64,000 nt of DNA from Salinimonas chungwhensis DSM 16280 (GTDB lineage Bacteria; Pseudomonadota; Gammaproteobacteria; Enterobacterales; Alteromonadaceae). The translations under genes were made by a program, and so were the position numbers. Every line of letters begins with the position of its first letter. The stretch's first letter is position 1. Where the stretch lies: the NCBI RefSeq assembly GCF_000378185.1, contig NZ_KB899392.1, positions 1 to 64,000 on the forward strand, in the 5' to 3' direction. Positions 34,810 through 43,912 of the stretch are shown one piece after another. The notes under the pieces are model-generated. The model saw nothing but the letters and a program-made list of their open reading frames with translations, ran no database searches and was not told the DNA's origin.

Positions 34810-36108
34810 ATGATCAACTGGAACAACTTAACTCAGGAAGAACGCGCCGATGCGCTCGCTCGTCCGGTAATGACGAACAGTGCGAGTTTAAAGCAAACTG
34901 TTGCAGATATTATCGCCCGGGTAGAGGCCGGTGGCGATAGCGCTGTGCTTGATTACACCCGTCAGTTTGACTGTCCGACACTTGATGTCCTTCCGTTATC
35001 TGTGGCCAGACGTGACGAATTGGCCGCAAAGGTCTCGCCTGAAGTAGAAGCGGCAATTGACACAGCGTTTGTTAACATCAAGACATTTCATGAAGCGCAG
35101 GTTCCGGAAAATATTACCCTGACCACAAGTCCGGGTGTGGTTTGTGAACAGCGTTTTGTGGCACTTGAAGCAGTCGGCCTGTATATTCCAGGTGGAAGCG
35201 CGCCCCTTCCCTCCACTGCGCTCATGTTAGGTGTACCAGCTCTGGTCGCTAAAGTGCCACGAAAGGTGCTGTGTACGCCACCGGGTAAGGATGGCAGTAT
35301 TGCCCCGGAGATCGCATTTGTAGCCAAACGATGCGGCATTGATGAAATATATCTGTGCGGTGGCGCTCAGGCTATTGCGGCGATGGCGCTGGGCACACAA
35401 ACAATTGCTCAGGTGGATAAAATATTCGGCCCGGGTAACAGCTTTGTAACAGAGGCTAAACAACAGGTCAGTCAGCGTGCTGACGGCGCAGCCATTGATA
35501 TGCCGGCGGGTCCCTCTGAGGTGCTGGTGCTGGCAGATAGCAATGCCAATGCTGCGTTTGTGGCTTCTGATTTGCTCTCACAGGCTGAACATGGTGCTGA
35601 TTCGCAGGCGATTTTAGTTACCGATAGCAAAGCATTAATAGCCAACGCTAAAAGACAGGTGGACCAGCAGATTAGGGGTCTTTCCCGCGCTGATATTGCT
35701 ACTGCCGCCATGGACAATGCCCGCTATATTCTGACCGAAACGATGGAGCAGGCAGTTGAAGTCAGTAACGCATATGCGCCCGAGCACTTAATTGTACAAA
35801 CCGATGATGCGCGCAGCCTTTTGCCTGCGCTTAAGAATGCAGGTTCGGTATTCTTAGGTGCCTGGTCTCCAGAATCGGCAGGCGATTATGCCTCGGGCAC
35901 CAACCATGTACTTCCAACTTATGGCTATGCTAAAAATTACTCATCCTTGGGACTATTGGACTTTATGCGTCGCTACACCGTGCAGGAGCTGAGTGAGTCT
36001 GGTTTGCAGGGATTAGGCCCGGCGATTATGACACTGGCAGCCGCAGAAGGCCTGGATGCTCACGAAAAGGCAGTGGCATTGCGACTTGACGCGTTAAAGG
36101 AAAAATAA
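34810..36108 (+). CDS. hisD: Histidinol dehydrogenase
   Basis: A 432-residue zinc enzyme carrying out the last two oxidations, from histidinol to histidine, with NAD+. Family blocks: VGLYIPGGSAPLPSTALML near 118-136, GGAQAIAAMALGT, IFGPGNSFVTEAK, MPAGPSEVLVLAD, QAEHGADSQAIL with zinc-ligand Gln/His near 261-265, and the C-terminal GTNHVLPTYGYAKNYSSLG. It begins three bases after the hisG stop. Confidence 0.96.
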   Translation: MINWNNLTQEERADALARPVMTNSASLKQTVADIIARVEAGGDSAVLDYTRQFDCPTLDVLPLSVARRDELAAKVSPEVEAAIDTAFVNIKTFHEAQVPENITLTTSPGVVCEQRFVALEAVGLYIPGGSAPLPSTALMLGVPALVAKVPRKVLCTPPGKDGSIAPEIAFVAKRCGIDEIYLCGGAQAIAAMALGTQTIAQVDKIFGPGNSFVTEAKQQVSQRADGAAIDMPAGPSEVLVLADSNANAAFVASDLLSQAEHGADSQAILVTDSKALIANAKRQVDQQIRGLSRADIATAAMDNARYILTETMEQAVEVSNAYAPEHLIVQTDDARSLLPALKNAGSVFLGAWSPESAGDYASGTNHVLPTYGYAKNYSSLGLLDFMRRYTVQELSESGLQGLGPAIMTLAAAEGLDAHEKAVALRLDALKEK

Positions 36109-36109
36109 G

Positions 36110-37192
36110 ATGGCTGATTTAGTATCATCCCTACTCAATGACAACCTCGTGGCGCTAAAGCCCTACGAGTCTGCTCGCCGGTTATTTTCCGGTGGGCAGG
36201 ACTGGCTCAATGCAAATGAGTCGCCCTACGCGAATACGTATAATATAGACAGTAGCCGCTTTAACCGGTACCCGTCATGTCAGCCACAAAGTGTTGTCAG
36301 CGCCTATGCTGCTTATGCCGGTGTTGATGACAATCAAGTGATTACTACCCGGGGCGCAGATGAAGGTATAGAGCTATTAATTCGTACTTTCTGTACACCC
36401 GGGCAAGATAATATTCTGATTTGCCCACCCACCTATGGCATGTATGCCATCAGTGCACAGACCTGTGATGTCGGCGTAAAAAAAGTTCCTCTAAGAGACG
36501 ATTTCACACTGGACGTCGAGGCAGTGTGTGCCACCAGCGATGTCAATCTGGTCTTTATTTGCGCGCCAAACAATCCAACCGGAACGACGGTAAATAGCGC
36601 TCAACTTACACAGATTATCGACCGTTTCGCAGATTCAGCCTTAGTGGTTGTGGATGAAGCCTATATTGAATTTGATAAGCAATATAGCTGGGCGGACAAG
36701 CTGTCGCAGTATCCTAATCTGGTAATTTTGCGAACGCTGTCGAAGGCTTTTGCGCTGGCTGGATTACGCTGTGGATTTACACTTGCACACCCACACGTTG
36801 TCGAATCGCTGATGAAGGTCATTGCACCCTACCCGATTCCAGAACCGGTTGCGCAAATCGCAGAGCAGGCACTGAGCCTGGAAGGCCAGACCAAGGTGGG
36901 CCAGCAAGTAGATTTTATCAATCATGAAAAAAAACAGCTTGCCGCTGCACTGGCTGACTTACCCACTATTGAACTGGTCGGTGATACCCGCGCAAACTTT
37001 GTGCTGTTTCGCACGCCCCACTGTGCTGAGCTGATGGAGTATCTGGTCAGCCACGGCATGCTGATTCGTGATCAGTCAAAGCAGGTGAACCTGCACAACT
37101 GCTTGCGGGCAACCGTTGGTAGCGAAACGCAAAATAAACGCCTTATATCACTTATCACAGAATTTTTTAACCAATCAGGAGCGTCGGCATGA
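36110..37192 (+). CDS. hisC: Histidinol-phosphate aminotransferase
   Basis: A 360-residue class I/II PLP aminotransferase converting imidazole-acetol phosphate to histidinol phosphate. [12 protein letters not shown] at the N-terminus is typical for HisC, as are [45 protein letters not shown] and the PLP-lysine loop [17 protein letters not shown] (Lys near 213). It starts one base after the hisD stop and overlaps hisB by four bases. Confidence 0.95.
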   Translation: MADLVSSLLNDNLVALKPYESARRLFSGGQDWLNANESPYANTYNIDSSRFNRYPSCQPQSVVSAYAAYAGVDDNQVITTRGADEGIELLIRTFCTPGQDNILICPPTYGMYAISAQTCDVGVKKVPLRDDFTLDVEAVCATSDVNLVFICAPNNPTGTTVNSAQLTQIIDRFADSALVVVDEAYIEFDKQYSWADKLSQYPNLVILRTLSKAFALAGLRCGFTLAHPHVVESLMKVIAPYPIPEPVAQIAEQALSLEGQTKVGQQVDFINHEKKQLAAALADLPTIELVGDTRANFVLFRTPHCAELMEYLVSHGMLIRDQSKQVNLHNCLRATVGSETQNKRLISLITEFFNQSGASA

Positions 37193-38259
37193 GCCAACAA
37201 GCCATTTTATTTATCGACCGTGATGGCACGCTGGTAGAAGAACCGCCGGTAGACAAGCAGTTAGATCGCCTTGATAAGCTGGTCTTTGAACCCGCCGTAG
37301 TCCCGGTGTTGTTAAAGCTTCAGGCAGCCGGATTTAAACTGGTCATGGTCTCCAACCAGGACGGCCTTGGCACCGAGAGCTTTCCTCAGGAAGATTTTGA
37401 TGCCCCACATAATATGATGATGCAAATCTTCGCCAGCCAGGGTGTTGAATTTGATGATGTTCTGATTTGTCCTCACTTTGACAGCGACGACTGCCATTGC
37501 CGCAAACCGAAATTAGGGTTGGTCAGTGATTATTTGCAACAGGGCAAAGTGGACTTTACCCGTTCATACGTCATTGGTGATCGGGAAACCGATATGGCGC
37601 TGGCCCGCAACATGGGTATTCGGGGTTTGCAGTACACGCGCGAACAAATGAACTGGCCCGCTATCGAAAAGACACTACTAGCCTCATCGCGCATTGCTGA
37701 AGTGGTTCGTAGAACTTCAGAAACCGATATTAAAGTACGCGTGGATCTCGACTCTTCAAAAAAATCCAGCATCAGTACCGGTATTGGTTTTTTTGACCAC
37801 ATGCTGGATCAAATTGCTACCCATGGCGGCTTTGAAATGAATGTGGAAGTAAAGGGCGACTTGCACATCGATGATCATCATAGTGTGGAAGATACAGCGC
37901 TGGCTTTGGGTGAAGCAATGAAAAAAGCGCTGGGAAATAAACGGGGCATTGGCCGCTTTGGCTTTGCTCTGCCAATGGATGAGTGCCGTGCAGAATGCAT
38001 TATGGATATTTCCAACCGACCACACCTGAAGTTTGAAGCCAGCTTTACGCAACATTTAGTCGGCGAAATGTCGACTCAGATGGTGGAACATTTTTTCTAT
38101 TCGTTAGCGCAAAGCATGGGCCTTTCCTTACATTTATCCACCAGCGAAGGTAATGCCCATCACCAGGTAGAAAGCCTTTTCAAGGTGTTTGGTCGCGCAC
38201 TGCGTCAGGCAATCACCCGCGATGGCGATGCGTTGCCCAGCAGTAAAGGAGCGCTGTGA
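37189..38259 (+). CDS. hisB: Bifunctional histidinol-phosphatase / imidazoleglycerol-phosphate dehydratase
   Basis: A 356-residue fusion. The N-terminal HAD phosphatase (1 to about 165) has the nucleophile in [13 protein letters not shown], a zinc-binding [14 protein letters not shown] loop and [10 protein letters not shown]. The C-terminal dehydratase has [31 protein letters not shown] and [13 protein letters not shown], the two HHxxE-type manganese sites. The fusion is the gammaproteobacterial form. Confidence 0.96.
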   Translation: MSQQAILFIDRDGTLVEEPPVDKQLDRLDKLVFEPAVVPVLLKLQAAGFKLVMVSNQDGLGTESFPQEDFDAPHNMMMQIFASQGVEFDDVLICPHFDSDDCHCRKPKLGLVSDYLQQGKVDFTRSYVIGDRETDMALARNMGIRGLQYTREQMNWPAIEKTLLASSRIAEVVRRTSETDIKVRVDLDSSKKSSISTGIGFFDHMLDQIATHGGFEMNVEVKGDLHIDDHHSVEDTALALGEAMKKALGNKRGIGRFGFALPMDECRAECIMDISNRPHLKFEASFTQHLVGEMSTQMVEHFFYSLAQSMGLSLHLSTSEGNAHHQVESLFKVFGRALRQAITRDGDALPSSKGAL

Positions 38260-38861
38260 TGAGCCAGCGGATCGTGATTGTGAACACAGGATGTGCAAAT
38301 ATTTCGTCAGTCCGCTTCGCACTGGAGCGTCTGGGGGTAAATGTCGAAGTCTCGGCTGAAGATAAAATTATCAAAGCGGCTGACAAAGTCTTTTTCCCCG
38401 GCGTGGGCAGTGCCAGTGCAGCGATGCAAAGCATCAATGCAAAACAGTTGGCCCCCACCCTGCAAAGCCTTACGCAACCGGTTTTGGGCGTATGTCTGGG
38501 GATGCAACTGATGGTGGCGTCCTCCGATGAAAGCCGCAGCGGTAAAATTGATTGTCTGGGCCTGATGCCCGGCCATGTTGGACGGCTTGAAGCAAAGGGA
38601 CAACGATTACCGCATATGGGCTGGAATACAGTTAGCTCCGCCAGGGCAAACCCGCTGTTTAACGGTATTGACGATGGTACATATTTTTACTTTGTGCACA
38701 GCTTTGCTGTACCAGAGTATGAGAATACGCTGGCCAGTTGTCAGTATGGCCAGCGATTTTCTGCGGCTATCGCGCATAATAATTACTTTGGTGTGCAGTT
38801 CCATCCGGAACGTTCTGGTGATGCCGGCGCACAGCTACTGACTAACTTTGTGAACCTTTAA
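38259..38861 (+). CDS. hisH: Imidazole glycerol phosphate synthase, glutaminase subunit
   Basis: 200 residues. It supplies ammonia from glutamine to HisF. The class I amidotransferase triad shows as the nucleophile in GVCLGMQLM (Cys near 78) and the His/Glu in VQFHPERSGDAG near 180. I start at ATG 38259, seven bases after AAGGAG and overlapping the hisB stop; the GTG three bases earlier is an alternative. It is followed immediately by hisA. Confidence 0.94.
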   Translation: MSQRIVIVNTGCANISSVRFALERLGVNVEVSAEDKIIKAADKVFFPGVGSASAAMQSINAKQLAPTLQSLTQPVLGVCLGMQLMVASSDESRSGKIDCLGLMPGHVGRLEAKGQRLPHMGWNTVSSARANPLFNGIDDGTYFYFVHSFAVPEYENTLASCQYGQRFSAAIAHNNYFGVQFHPERSGDAGAQLLTNFVNL

Positions 38862-39599
38862 ATGATTATTCCTGCAATTGATTTAATAGATGGCGCGGTG
38901 GTACGGCTGTACCAGGGCGACTATAACAAAAAAACTGAATATAAACTGGACCCGGTAGAGGTTGTACATACCTACGCCGATGATGGCGCCACCTGGCTGC
39001 ATATCGTGGACTTAACCGGCGCTAAAGATACTGCCCAACGTCAGCTCAGCCTGATCCGTTCTATGGTTGAGACAAAAAGAATGAAGTTTCAGGCCGGCGG
39101 CGGTATTCGCAGTGAAGACGATGTTGCCCAGTTACTTGAGGCCGGTGTCAGCCGGGTTGTGATTGGCTCTCTGGCGGTAAAAGAGCCAGCGCTGGTCAAG
39201 CAATGGGTAACGAAATATGGGCCACAGGCTATTGTTCTGGCCCTGGATGTGAACATTGATGGAAACGGCAATAAATTTGTTGCTACCCATGGTTGGCAAC
39301 AAAGCTCAGATGTATCGCTGGAAGCGGTACTTACCGACTTTGCCGAAGTCGGTGTTAAGCATGTGTTGTGCACCGACATCAGCCGAGATGGCACCCTGCG
39401 GGGAGCCAATGTGACTCTTTACCAGCAAATGAATGAAGCGTTTCCTGATATCCAGTGGCAGGCTTCCGGCGGTATTGGTGAGCTATCTGATATCGAAGCA
39501 TTGCGCCCTGCAAACGTTAGTGGCGTGATCCTGGGACGTGCACTGCTTGAAGGTAAATTCACTGTAAAGGAGGCAATTGCATGCTGGCAAAACGCATAA
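38862..39599 (+). CDS. hisA: ProFAR isomerase
   Basis: A 245-residue TIM-barrel isomerase converting ProFAR to PRFAR (fourth step). Catalytic Asp8 sits in [20 protein letters not shown] and the second acid in [13 protein letters not shown] near 170; phosphate-binding [10 protein letters not shown] and [14 protein letters not shown] are both present. It starts directly after the hisH stop and overlaps hisF by 19 bases. Confidence 0.95.
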   Translation: MIIPAIDLIDGAVVRLYQGDYNKKTEYKLDPVEVVHTYADDGATWLHIVDLTGAKDTAQRQLSLIRSMVETKRMKFQAGGGIRSEDDVAQLLEAGVSRVVIGSLAVKEPALVKQWVTKYGPQAIVLALDVNIDGNGNKFVATHGWQQSSDVSLEAVLTDFAEVGVKHVLCTDISRDGTLRGANVTLYQQMNEAFPDIQWQASGGIGELSDIEALRPANVSGVILGRALLEGKFTVKEAIACWQNA

Positions 39600-40375
39600 T
39601 ACCCTGCCTGGATGTCCGCGATGGAAAAGTCGTCAAGGGCGTACAGTTCAGAAACCATGAAATTATCGGCGATATTGTGCCTTTAGCAGAACGCTACGCG
39701 CAGGCTGGTGCCGACGAGCTGGTATTCTATGATATCACGGCCAGCTCGGATCAACGGGTGGTGGATAAAAGCTGGGTATCCCGGATAGCCCAGGTAATTG
39801 ATATTCCTTTTTGTGTAGCCGGTGGAATAAAGTCAGTGGAGGATGCCGGCCGTATCCTTGAGATGGGCGCGGATAAAATATCTGTCAATTCCCCTGCTTT
39901 AACTAATCCGGAACTGATTAATGAGCTGCATGATGTCTATGGTCAGCAATGTGTGGTTATCGGTATCGACAGTTTCTACAACGAGGCCAATGATCGGTAT
40001 GAGGTTTTTAAATTTACCGGTGATGAAGCCCGAACGCAAAAAAGTCGCTGGCAAACCGCTGAATGGATTAAAGAAGTACAAAGCCGGGGTGCTGGTGAAA
40101 TTGTACTGAATTGCATGAATCAGGATGGCGTACGCAAAGGCTATGACGTAAAACAGCTCAGTGCTGTTCGCGATGCGTGTAAAATTCCACTTATCGCTTC
40201 CGGTGGTGCCGGTGAGATGGAACATTTCAAAAATGTTTTCCAACAGGCTGATGTAGATGGCGCACTGGCAGCCTCAGTTTTTCATAAAAACCTCATTACT
40301 ATCCAGGCACTGAAGTCCTACCTGTCAGATAATGACATAGTCATGCGCAAAGAACATAGAAGAAAGGGGGCATAG
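39581..40375 (+). CDS. hisF: Imidazole glycerol phosphate synthase, cyclase subunit
   Basis: A 264-residue TIM barrel that forms imidazole glycerol phosphate and AICAR with HisH-derived ammonia. [18 protein letters not shown] contains catalytic Asp11; [36 protein letters not shown] with Asp near 137, and [11 protein letters not shown] are the expected blocks. A GGAGG ribosome site lies inside the end of hisA. Confidence 0.96.
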   Translation: MLAKRIIPCLDVRDGKVVKGVQFRNHEIIGDIVPLAERYAQAGADELVFYDITASSDQRVVDKSWVSRIAQVIDIPFCVAGGIKSVEDAGRILEMGADKISVNSPALTNPELINELHDVYGQQCVVIGIDSFYNEANDRYEVFKFTGDEARTQKSRWQTAEWIKEVQSRGAGEIVLNCMNQDGVRKGYDVKQLSAVRDACKIPLIASGGAGEMEHFKNVFQQADVDGALAASVFHKNLITIQALKSYLSDNDIVMRKEHRRKGA

Positions 40376-40379
40376 GCGG

Positions 40380-40997
40380 ATGATCATTGATATTTCTAAT
40401 ATGACCGAACTGGCCTGGGACAAAATGGAAGGCTTATTGCCGGCAATTGTGCAGGATGCTGTTACCGGCAAAGTGTTGATGCAGGGTTACATGAACCTGA
40501 AAGCATTAACCACTACCCTTGAATCAGGCAAAGTAACATTCTTCAGCCGATCAAAGCAGCGGCTCTGGCAAAAAGGCGAGACCTCTGGCAATACATTGGA
40601 TCTGGTTGAGATCGGTTGCGACTGTGATCATGATTCGCTGCTAGTTATGGTCAACCCCAACGGGCCGACATGTCATACAGGTGAGGAAAGCTGCTGGTTT
40701 ACCAGCCGCGCCAGTGACTACACCTTTCTGGCCGATTTAGAACGGCTTCTGGCTGAACGTAAAACTGCAGATCCCGCGTCAAGTTATACTGCCCGACTAT
40801 ATAATAAAGGCATTAAACGGATTGCCCAGAAGGTCGGTGAAGAAGGCGTTGAAACCGCCCTGGCCGCCACTGTGCGCGACAAGGAAGAGCTTAAGAACGA
40901 GGCCGCAGACCTGCTCTATCATTTAACGGTATTACTGCAAGCCAGTGACATGTCAATGTCTGATGCCATTAACGTGTTGCGTGACCGGCAAAAATAA
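40380..40997 (+). CDS. hisI: Bifunctional phosphoribosyl-AMP cyclohydrolase / phosphoribosyl-ATP pyrophosphatase
   Basis: A 205-residue HisIE fusion for steps 2 and 3. The cyclohydrolase half has [31 protein letters not shown] and the zinc-binding [10 protein letters not shown] and [12 protein letters not shown]. The pyrophosphatase half from about 120 has [13 protein letters not shown] and [20 protein letters not shown]. It is the last his gene, followed by a terminator. Confidence 0.95.
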   Translation: MIIDISNMTELAWDKMEGLLPAIVQDAVTGKVLMQGYMNLKALTTTLESGKVTFFSRSKQRLWQKGETSGNTLDLVEIGCDCDHDSLLVMVNPNGPTCHTGEESCWFTSRASDYTFLADLERLLAERKTADPASSYTARLYNKGIKRIAQKVGEEGVETALAATVRDKEELKNEAADLLYHLTVLLQASDMSMSDAINVLRDRQK

Positions 40998-41009
40998 ATA
41001 TAGCTTTTT

Positions 41010-41031
41010 AAGGCCTCTTTGAGGCCTTTTT
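41010..41031 (+). terminator. his operon terminator
   Basis: AAGGCCTC and GAGGCCTT flank a TTT loop and run into five T, twelve bases after the hisI stop. Confidence 0.85.
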
Positions 41032-41101
41032 CAATTTAATTGTAATAAATTACGACTTGCCCGGACTAGTGGATATAACAACAACACAAGGACTTGTAGC
41101 A

Positions 41102-41749
41102 ATGCGTATCCATGGCAAATTCAGACAATTCTGGTCTCGCAACAAAGGCATCATTACTTTTGTGATTTTGCTGTTTTGTGTGAGAAGCAGCTTAGCAGAC
41201 TGGTATCACATCCCCTCTGGCTCTATGTTGCCCACCATCGAAATTGGCGACCGCATCTTTGTTAATAAAGCAGCATACAGACTTGATATCCCTTTTACCG
41301 ATATCCATATTGGAGAGCAGATTTACCCTGAGCGTGGCGATATTGTGGTATTTGATAGTGCCAGCGCGGGACAACTGCTTATAAAACGGGTCATTGGGTT
41401 ACCCGGTGACCGTATAGCAATGCACAATAATACGCTTACTATAAATGGTCAAAGGATCAGCTACCGCAGTCATAATGATGGCAGGGCCACCGAGATATTA
41501 CCCGGACTATCGCACCGCCTGCAGTTTGACGGCCGCGCCAACCGATTTAGTAGTTTCACAGAAGTGACGGTACCCGATGGTATGTTACTGGTCCTGGGCG
41601 ACAACCGCAATCACAGTGCTGATTCGCGGGTCCATGGGTTTGTGCCCGTCTCAGAGTTAAAGGGCAAAGCAATCAGTGTAGTAGCTTCGTTTAACCCGGA
41701 TAAATTTTATCTGCCAAAGCCAGATCGCTACCTCGTACCGCTAATTTAA
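41102..41749 (+). CDS. lepB: Signal peptidase I (short form)
   Basis: A 215-residue membrane serine protease that removes signal peptides from secreted proteins. It has one transmembrane helix (about 17-32), the nucleophile Ser41 in HIPSGSMLPTI, the general base Lys95 in LLIKRVIGLPGDRI, and box E VLGDNRNHSADSR near 175-187. It has one membrane anchor and is shorter than E. coli LepB (324). It lies outside the usual lepA-lepB-rnc setting, so it may be a second, specialised signal peptidase. The start at 41102 follows AAGGA. Confidence 0.85.
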   Translation: MRIHGKFRQFWSRNKGIITFVILLFCVRSSLADWYHIPSGSMLPTIEIGDRIFVNKAAYRLDIPFTDIHIGEQIYPERGDIVVFDSASAGQLLIKRVIGLPGDRIAMHNNTLTINGQRISYRSHNDGRATEILPGLSHRLQFDGRANRFSSFTEVTVPDGMLLVLGDNRNHSADSRVHGFVPVSELKGKAISVVASFNPDKFYLPKPDRYLVPLI

Positions 41750-41768
41750 AAATTTTTTTTGTTTTTTA

Positions 41769-41796
41769 CTTGAAAAGTATTGGGCCGTTCCTATAT
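41769..41796 (+). promoter_or_regulatory. Sigma-32-type heat-shock promoter for the first ibpA gene
   Basis: CTTGAAA (41769-41775) matches the heat-shock -35 exactly; 14 bases later CCTATAT (41790-41796) is close to the CCCATnT -10. It lies 100 bases upstream of the start codon. Confidence 0.65.
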
Positions 41797-41867
41797 TAGA
41801 ATTGTTGACGCTGAATGGTCAGGTCAACAAGATTGCCGCCGCGACGTCGGGGCAAACTTTACAACTA

Positions 41868-41892
41868 CATATTGCTTAATAACGAGGATATG
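41868..41892 (+). promoter_or_regulatory. ROSE-like RNA thermometer over the ibpA start
   Basis: CATATTGCTT (41868-41877) can fold back on GAGGATATG (41884-41892), burying the GAGG ribosome site. The UUGCU strand opposite AGGA with one unpaired G is the defining feature of ROSE elements. The helix should melt on warming and release translation. The identical design recurs before the next gene. Confidence 0.75.
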
Positions 41893-41895
41893 ACT

Positions 41896-42354
41896 ATGCG
41901 TACTATCGATCTATCTCCCCTATACCGTTCTTTTATTGGTTCTGACCGTCTGGCATCATTAATTGATGCAGCCAACCGTGCAGACAGCCAAAGCACCTAT
42001 CCGCCTTATAATATCGAATTATTAGGTGATGACAAATACCAGATTTCAATGGCTGTTGCCGGCTTCAGTCAGGACGATATTACTATTGAAGCGCAGGATA
42101 ACACCCTATCTGTTCAAGGTAAAAAGCCTGAACTTCAGGAACAGGAAAAGGAGCGTAAGTTCCTCCATAAAGGAATTTCAGAACGCAACTTTGAACGCAA
42201 ATTTCAGCTCGGTGATCATGTTAAAGTAACCGGCGCGGCTATGGCCGACGGGTTGTTACATATTAACCTGGAGCGCGTTATTCCTGAGGCGAAAAAACCT
42301 CGCAAGATAGAAATTGGCAGTCGCTTGCTAGAAAATCAAGAAGACCAGAAATAA
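41896..42354 (+). CDS. ibpA: Small heat-shock protein IbpA/Hsp20
   Basis: A 152-residue ATP-independent holdase. MRTIDLSPLYRSFIGSDRLA at the start, YPPYNIELLGDDKYQISMAVAGF, and the alpha-crystallin end GISERNFERKFQLGDHVKVTGA then DGLLHINLERVIPEAKKPRKIEI follow E. coli IbpA almost block for block. I use the ATG at 41896, eight bases after GAGG; the ATG six bases earlier is too close to it. It is the first of two tandem copies, behind a sigma-32-like promoter and a ROSE-like element. Confidence 0.92.
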   Translation: MRTIDLSPLYRSFIGSDRLASLIDAANRADSQSTYPPYNIELLGDDKYQISMAVAGFSQDDITIEAQDNTLSVQGKKPELQEQEKERKFLHKGISERNFERKFQLGDHVKVTGAAMADGLLHINLERVIPEAKKPRKIEIGSRLLENQEDQK

Positions 42355-42361
42355 AACTCTC

Positions 42362-42381
42362 GGGCGGGTGTTTACCCGCCC
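42362..42381 (+). terminator. Hairpin between the two ibpA genes
   Basis: GGGCGGGT and ACCCGCCC form a perfect eight-base stem with a four-base loop. There is no T run after it, so it may be a partial terminator or an mRNA-stability/processing hairpin that sets the ratio of the two proteins. Confidence 0.5.
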
Positions 42382-42415
42382 TCATTAATGTTGCCGCATA
42401 GCGGGACAAAATTTA

Positions 42416-42440
42416 CATATTGCTTAATTTAGAGGATATG
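42416..42440 (+). promoter_or_regulatory. ROSE-like RNA thermometer over the second ibp gene
   Basis: CATATTGCTT (42416-42425) again pairs with GAGGATATG (42432-42440), with the same unpaired G. The surrounding sequence has diverged between the two genes while the pairing strands are identical, which argues for selection. Confidence 0.75.
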
Positions 42441-42443
42441 ATT

Positions 42444-42860
42444 ATGCGTACTATCGACTTTTCACCACTTTATCGTTCTTTTATTGGTTCAGATCATTTG
42501 GCTTCTCAGCTGGACAAAGCTGGTCGCACTGCTAAGCAAAACAGCTTCCCCCCGTACAATGTTGAAGTGCTGGATGAGCAAAAATATCGCATATCGATGG
42601 CTGTGGCGGGCTTCAACCGAGATGCATTGTCTATTGAGGTCAAAGAAAACACCCTGACTGTAGAAGGTACGCTGGCGGACAACCAGAGCGAGCGTAAGTT
42701 TATGCATAAAGGTATTTCAGAACGCAGCTTTGCGCGCAAATTTGAACTCGGTGACCATGTTAATGTCGTGGGTGCAGATTTAAAAGACGGGATATTGCAT
42801 ATTGACCTGGAGCGAATCGTTCCCGAGTCTGAAAAACCCCAGAAAATCACCATCGACTAA
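42444..42860 (+). CDS. Small heat-shock protein, second IbpA/Hsp20 paralogue
   Basis: 138 residues, a tandem paralogue of the upstream gene: MRTIDFSPLYRSFIGSDHLA, FPPYNVEVLDEQKYRISMAVAGF, GISERSFARKFELGDHVNVVGA and DGILHIDLERIVPESEKP. It is shorter at the C-terminus, lacking the extension of the first copy. In E. coli the IbpA/IbpB pair act together with different client binding; this could be such a pair arising by a separate duplication. No own sigma-32 promoter is seen, so it probably depends on the upstream one plus its thermometer. Confidence 0.9.
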   Translation: MRTIDFSPLYRSFIGSDHLASQLDKAGRTAKQNSFPPYNVEVLDEQKYRISMAVAGFNRDALSIEVKENTLTVEGTLADNQSERKFMHKGISERSFARKFELGDHVNVVGADLKDGILHIDLERIVPESEKPQKITID

Positions 42861-42884
42861 CCGCCTGTCTCCCTGAGCAATCTT

Positions 42885-42912
42885 AGCGGGCTGATCATCA
42901 GCCCGCTTTTTT
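42885..42912. terminator. Terminator between ibp genes and the convergent gene
   Basis: AGCGGGCTGA is perfectly inverted around TCA and followed by six T on the + strand. It closes the heat-shock unit and may serve the convergent gene ending at 42916. Confidence 0.85.
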
Positions 42913-42915
42913 GTA

Positions 42916-43620
42916 TCACCAATGGGCATATTCTGGTTTCTCCGCACATACGCCGTTTCGCAGCGTATTTTTCCACTGGCTGGTCTCCGGATGCAATGCG
43001 CTGGTCAACGAATCCAGGTGCGAAACAGTGACTACCGCAGCATTTTCTGGCTTTCCATCAGCATTAATAAGAAAGTAAGCCGATGCATACTCCGACAGAA
43101 AAACCCGATTTGGAATACGCTCGTCAACTAATTTCACTTCCGTCACTGCAAGAAATTGCGCGCCTTTGTTTTCTATAGATAACAACTGCCTGAAATAATG
43201 TCCCTTATCCGTTTGCGACTGCGAAAAACGGCTCAGCAGCCCTGCCAGCATTTGGTAAGAAATGATTTCTTTTTGTAACAAAAAACGGTGCTCAGCGATA
43301 CGCGTGTCTGTTGAATAACTGCCCACGGTATAAATTTGATTTGCCTGCAGATTATTAAGGTAGGCGATACCCTGTGCAGTGTAGTCGTGGAGCGCATCAT
43401 TATTTACGCTGATGGAATAGTCACTGATATTGGCCGGATCGACTTCAAATAGCAAAACATCAGGCGTCTGTTCGTCACGCTGTTCTTGCGTCAATCCCAC
43501 CGACTGACAACGCTCGGAGATCACATAGTAATAATCACCGGCGCCCATTGCCAGTGATTGACCGGTCAGCAGCGTGCCTCCTAACATACAAATCAGACGG
43601 CTTATTATTCGTAAATTCAT
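42916..43620 (-). CDS. Secreted hypothetical protein
   Basis: A 234-residue protein with a signal peptide (cleavage near SLA, residue 24). The mature part starts GAGDYYYVISERCQSVGLTQEQRDEQ and has two Cys, one near each end (about 38 and 227), that could form a disulfide. No family recognised and no catalytic motif. It stands alone, convergent with the heat-shock genes and divergent from the TonB-dependent receptor. Confidence 0.6.
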   Translation of the reverse strand: MNLRIISRLICMLGGTLLTGQSLAMGAGDYYYVISERCQSVGLTQEQRDEQTPDVLLFEVDPANISDYSISVNNDALHDYTAQGIAYLNNLQANQIYTVGSYSTDTRIAEHRFLLQKEIISYQMLAGLLSRFSQSQTDKGHYFRQLLSIENKGAQFLAVTEVKLVDERIPNRVFLSEYASAYFLINADGKPENAAVVTVSHLDSLTSALHPETSQWKNTLRNGVCAEKPEYAHW

Positions 43621-43674
43621 CTTGCCTCATTGACGATAGCGGATACTTGCCTCAATGGTAGTGGAGCGGACCTA

Positions 43675-43704
43675 CACTTACCAGACATTCACTTACCAGA
43701 CATT
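43675..43704. repeat. Perfect 15-bp tandem repeat upstream of the receptor gene
   Basis: CACTTACCAGACATT occurs twice with no gap (43675-43689 and 43690-43704), between the divergent hypothetical gene and the TonB-dependent receptor. It could be a regulator's direct-repeat site or a chance duplication. Confidence 0.6.
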
Positions 43705-43912
43705 GATCATCATAAATGGCGTCACTTTGACGGTGACAGGTTTGTCGCAGTTGGTCAGAACACAGTGTGTATACACCGCTATCTTTACATTTATCTTAAC
43801 GTTTTGTTACTAAATACAAAATATGTCTTATTGCTAATGTTTGCAAGTCAGTGATATTGATGGATTTAGCAGCAATTTGTGCTGTTATAAAAGCTTGAAT
43901 AAGGAAAAATTC

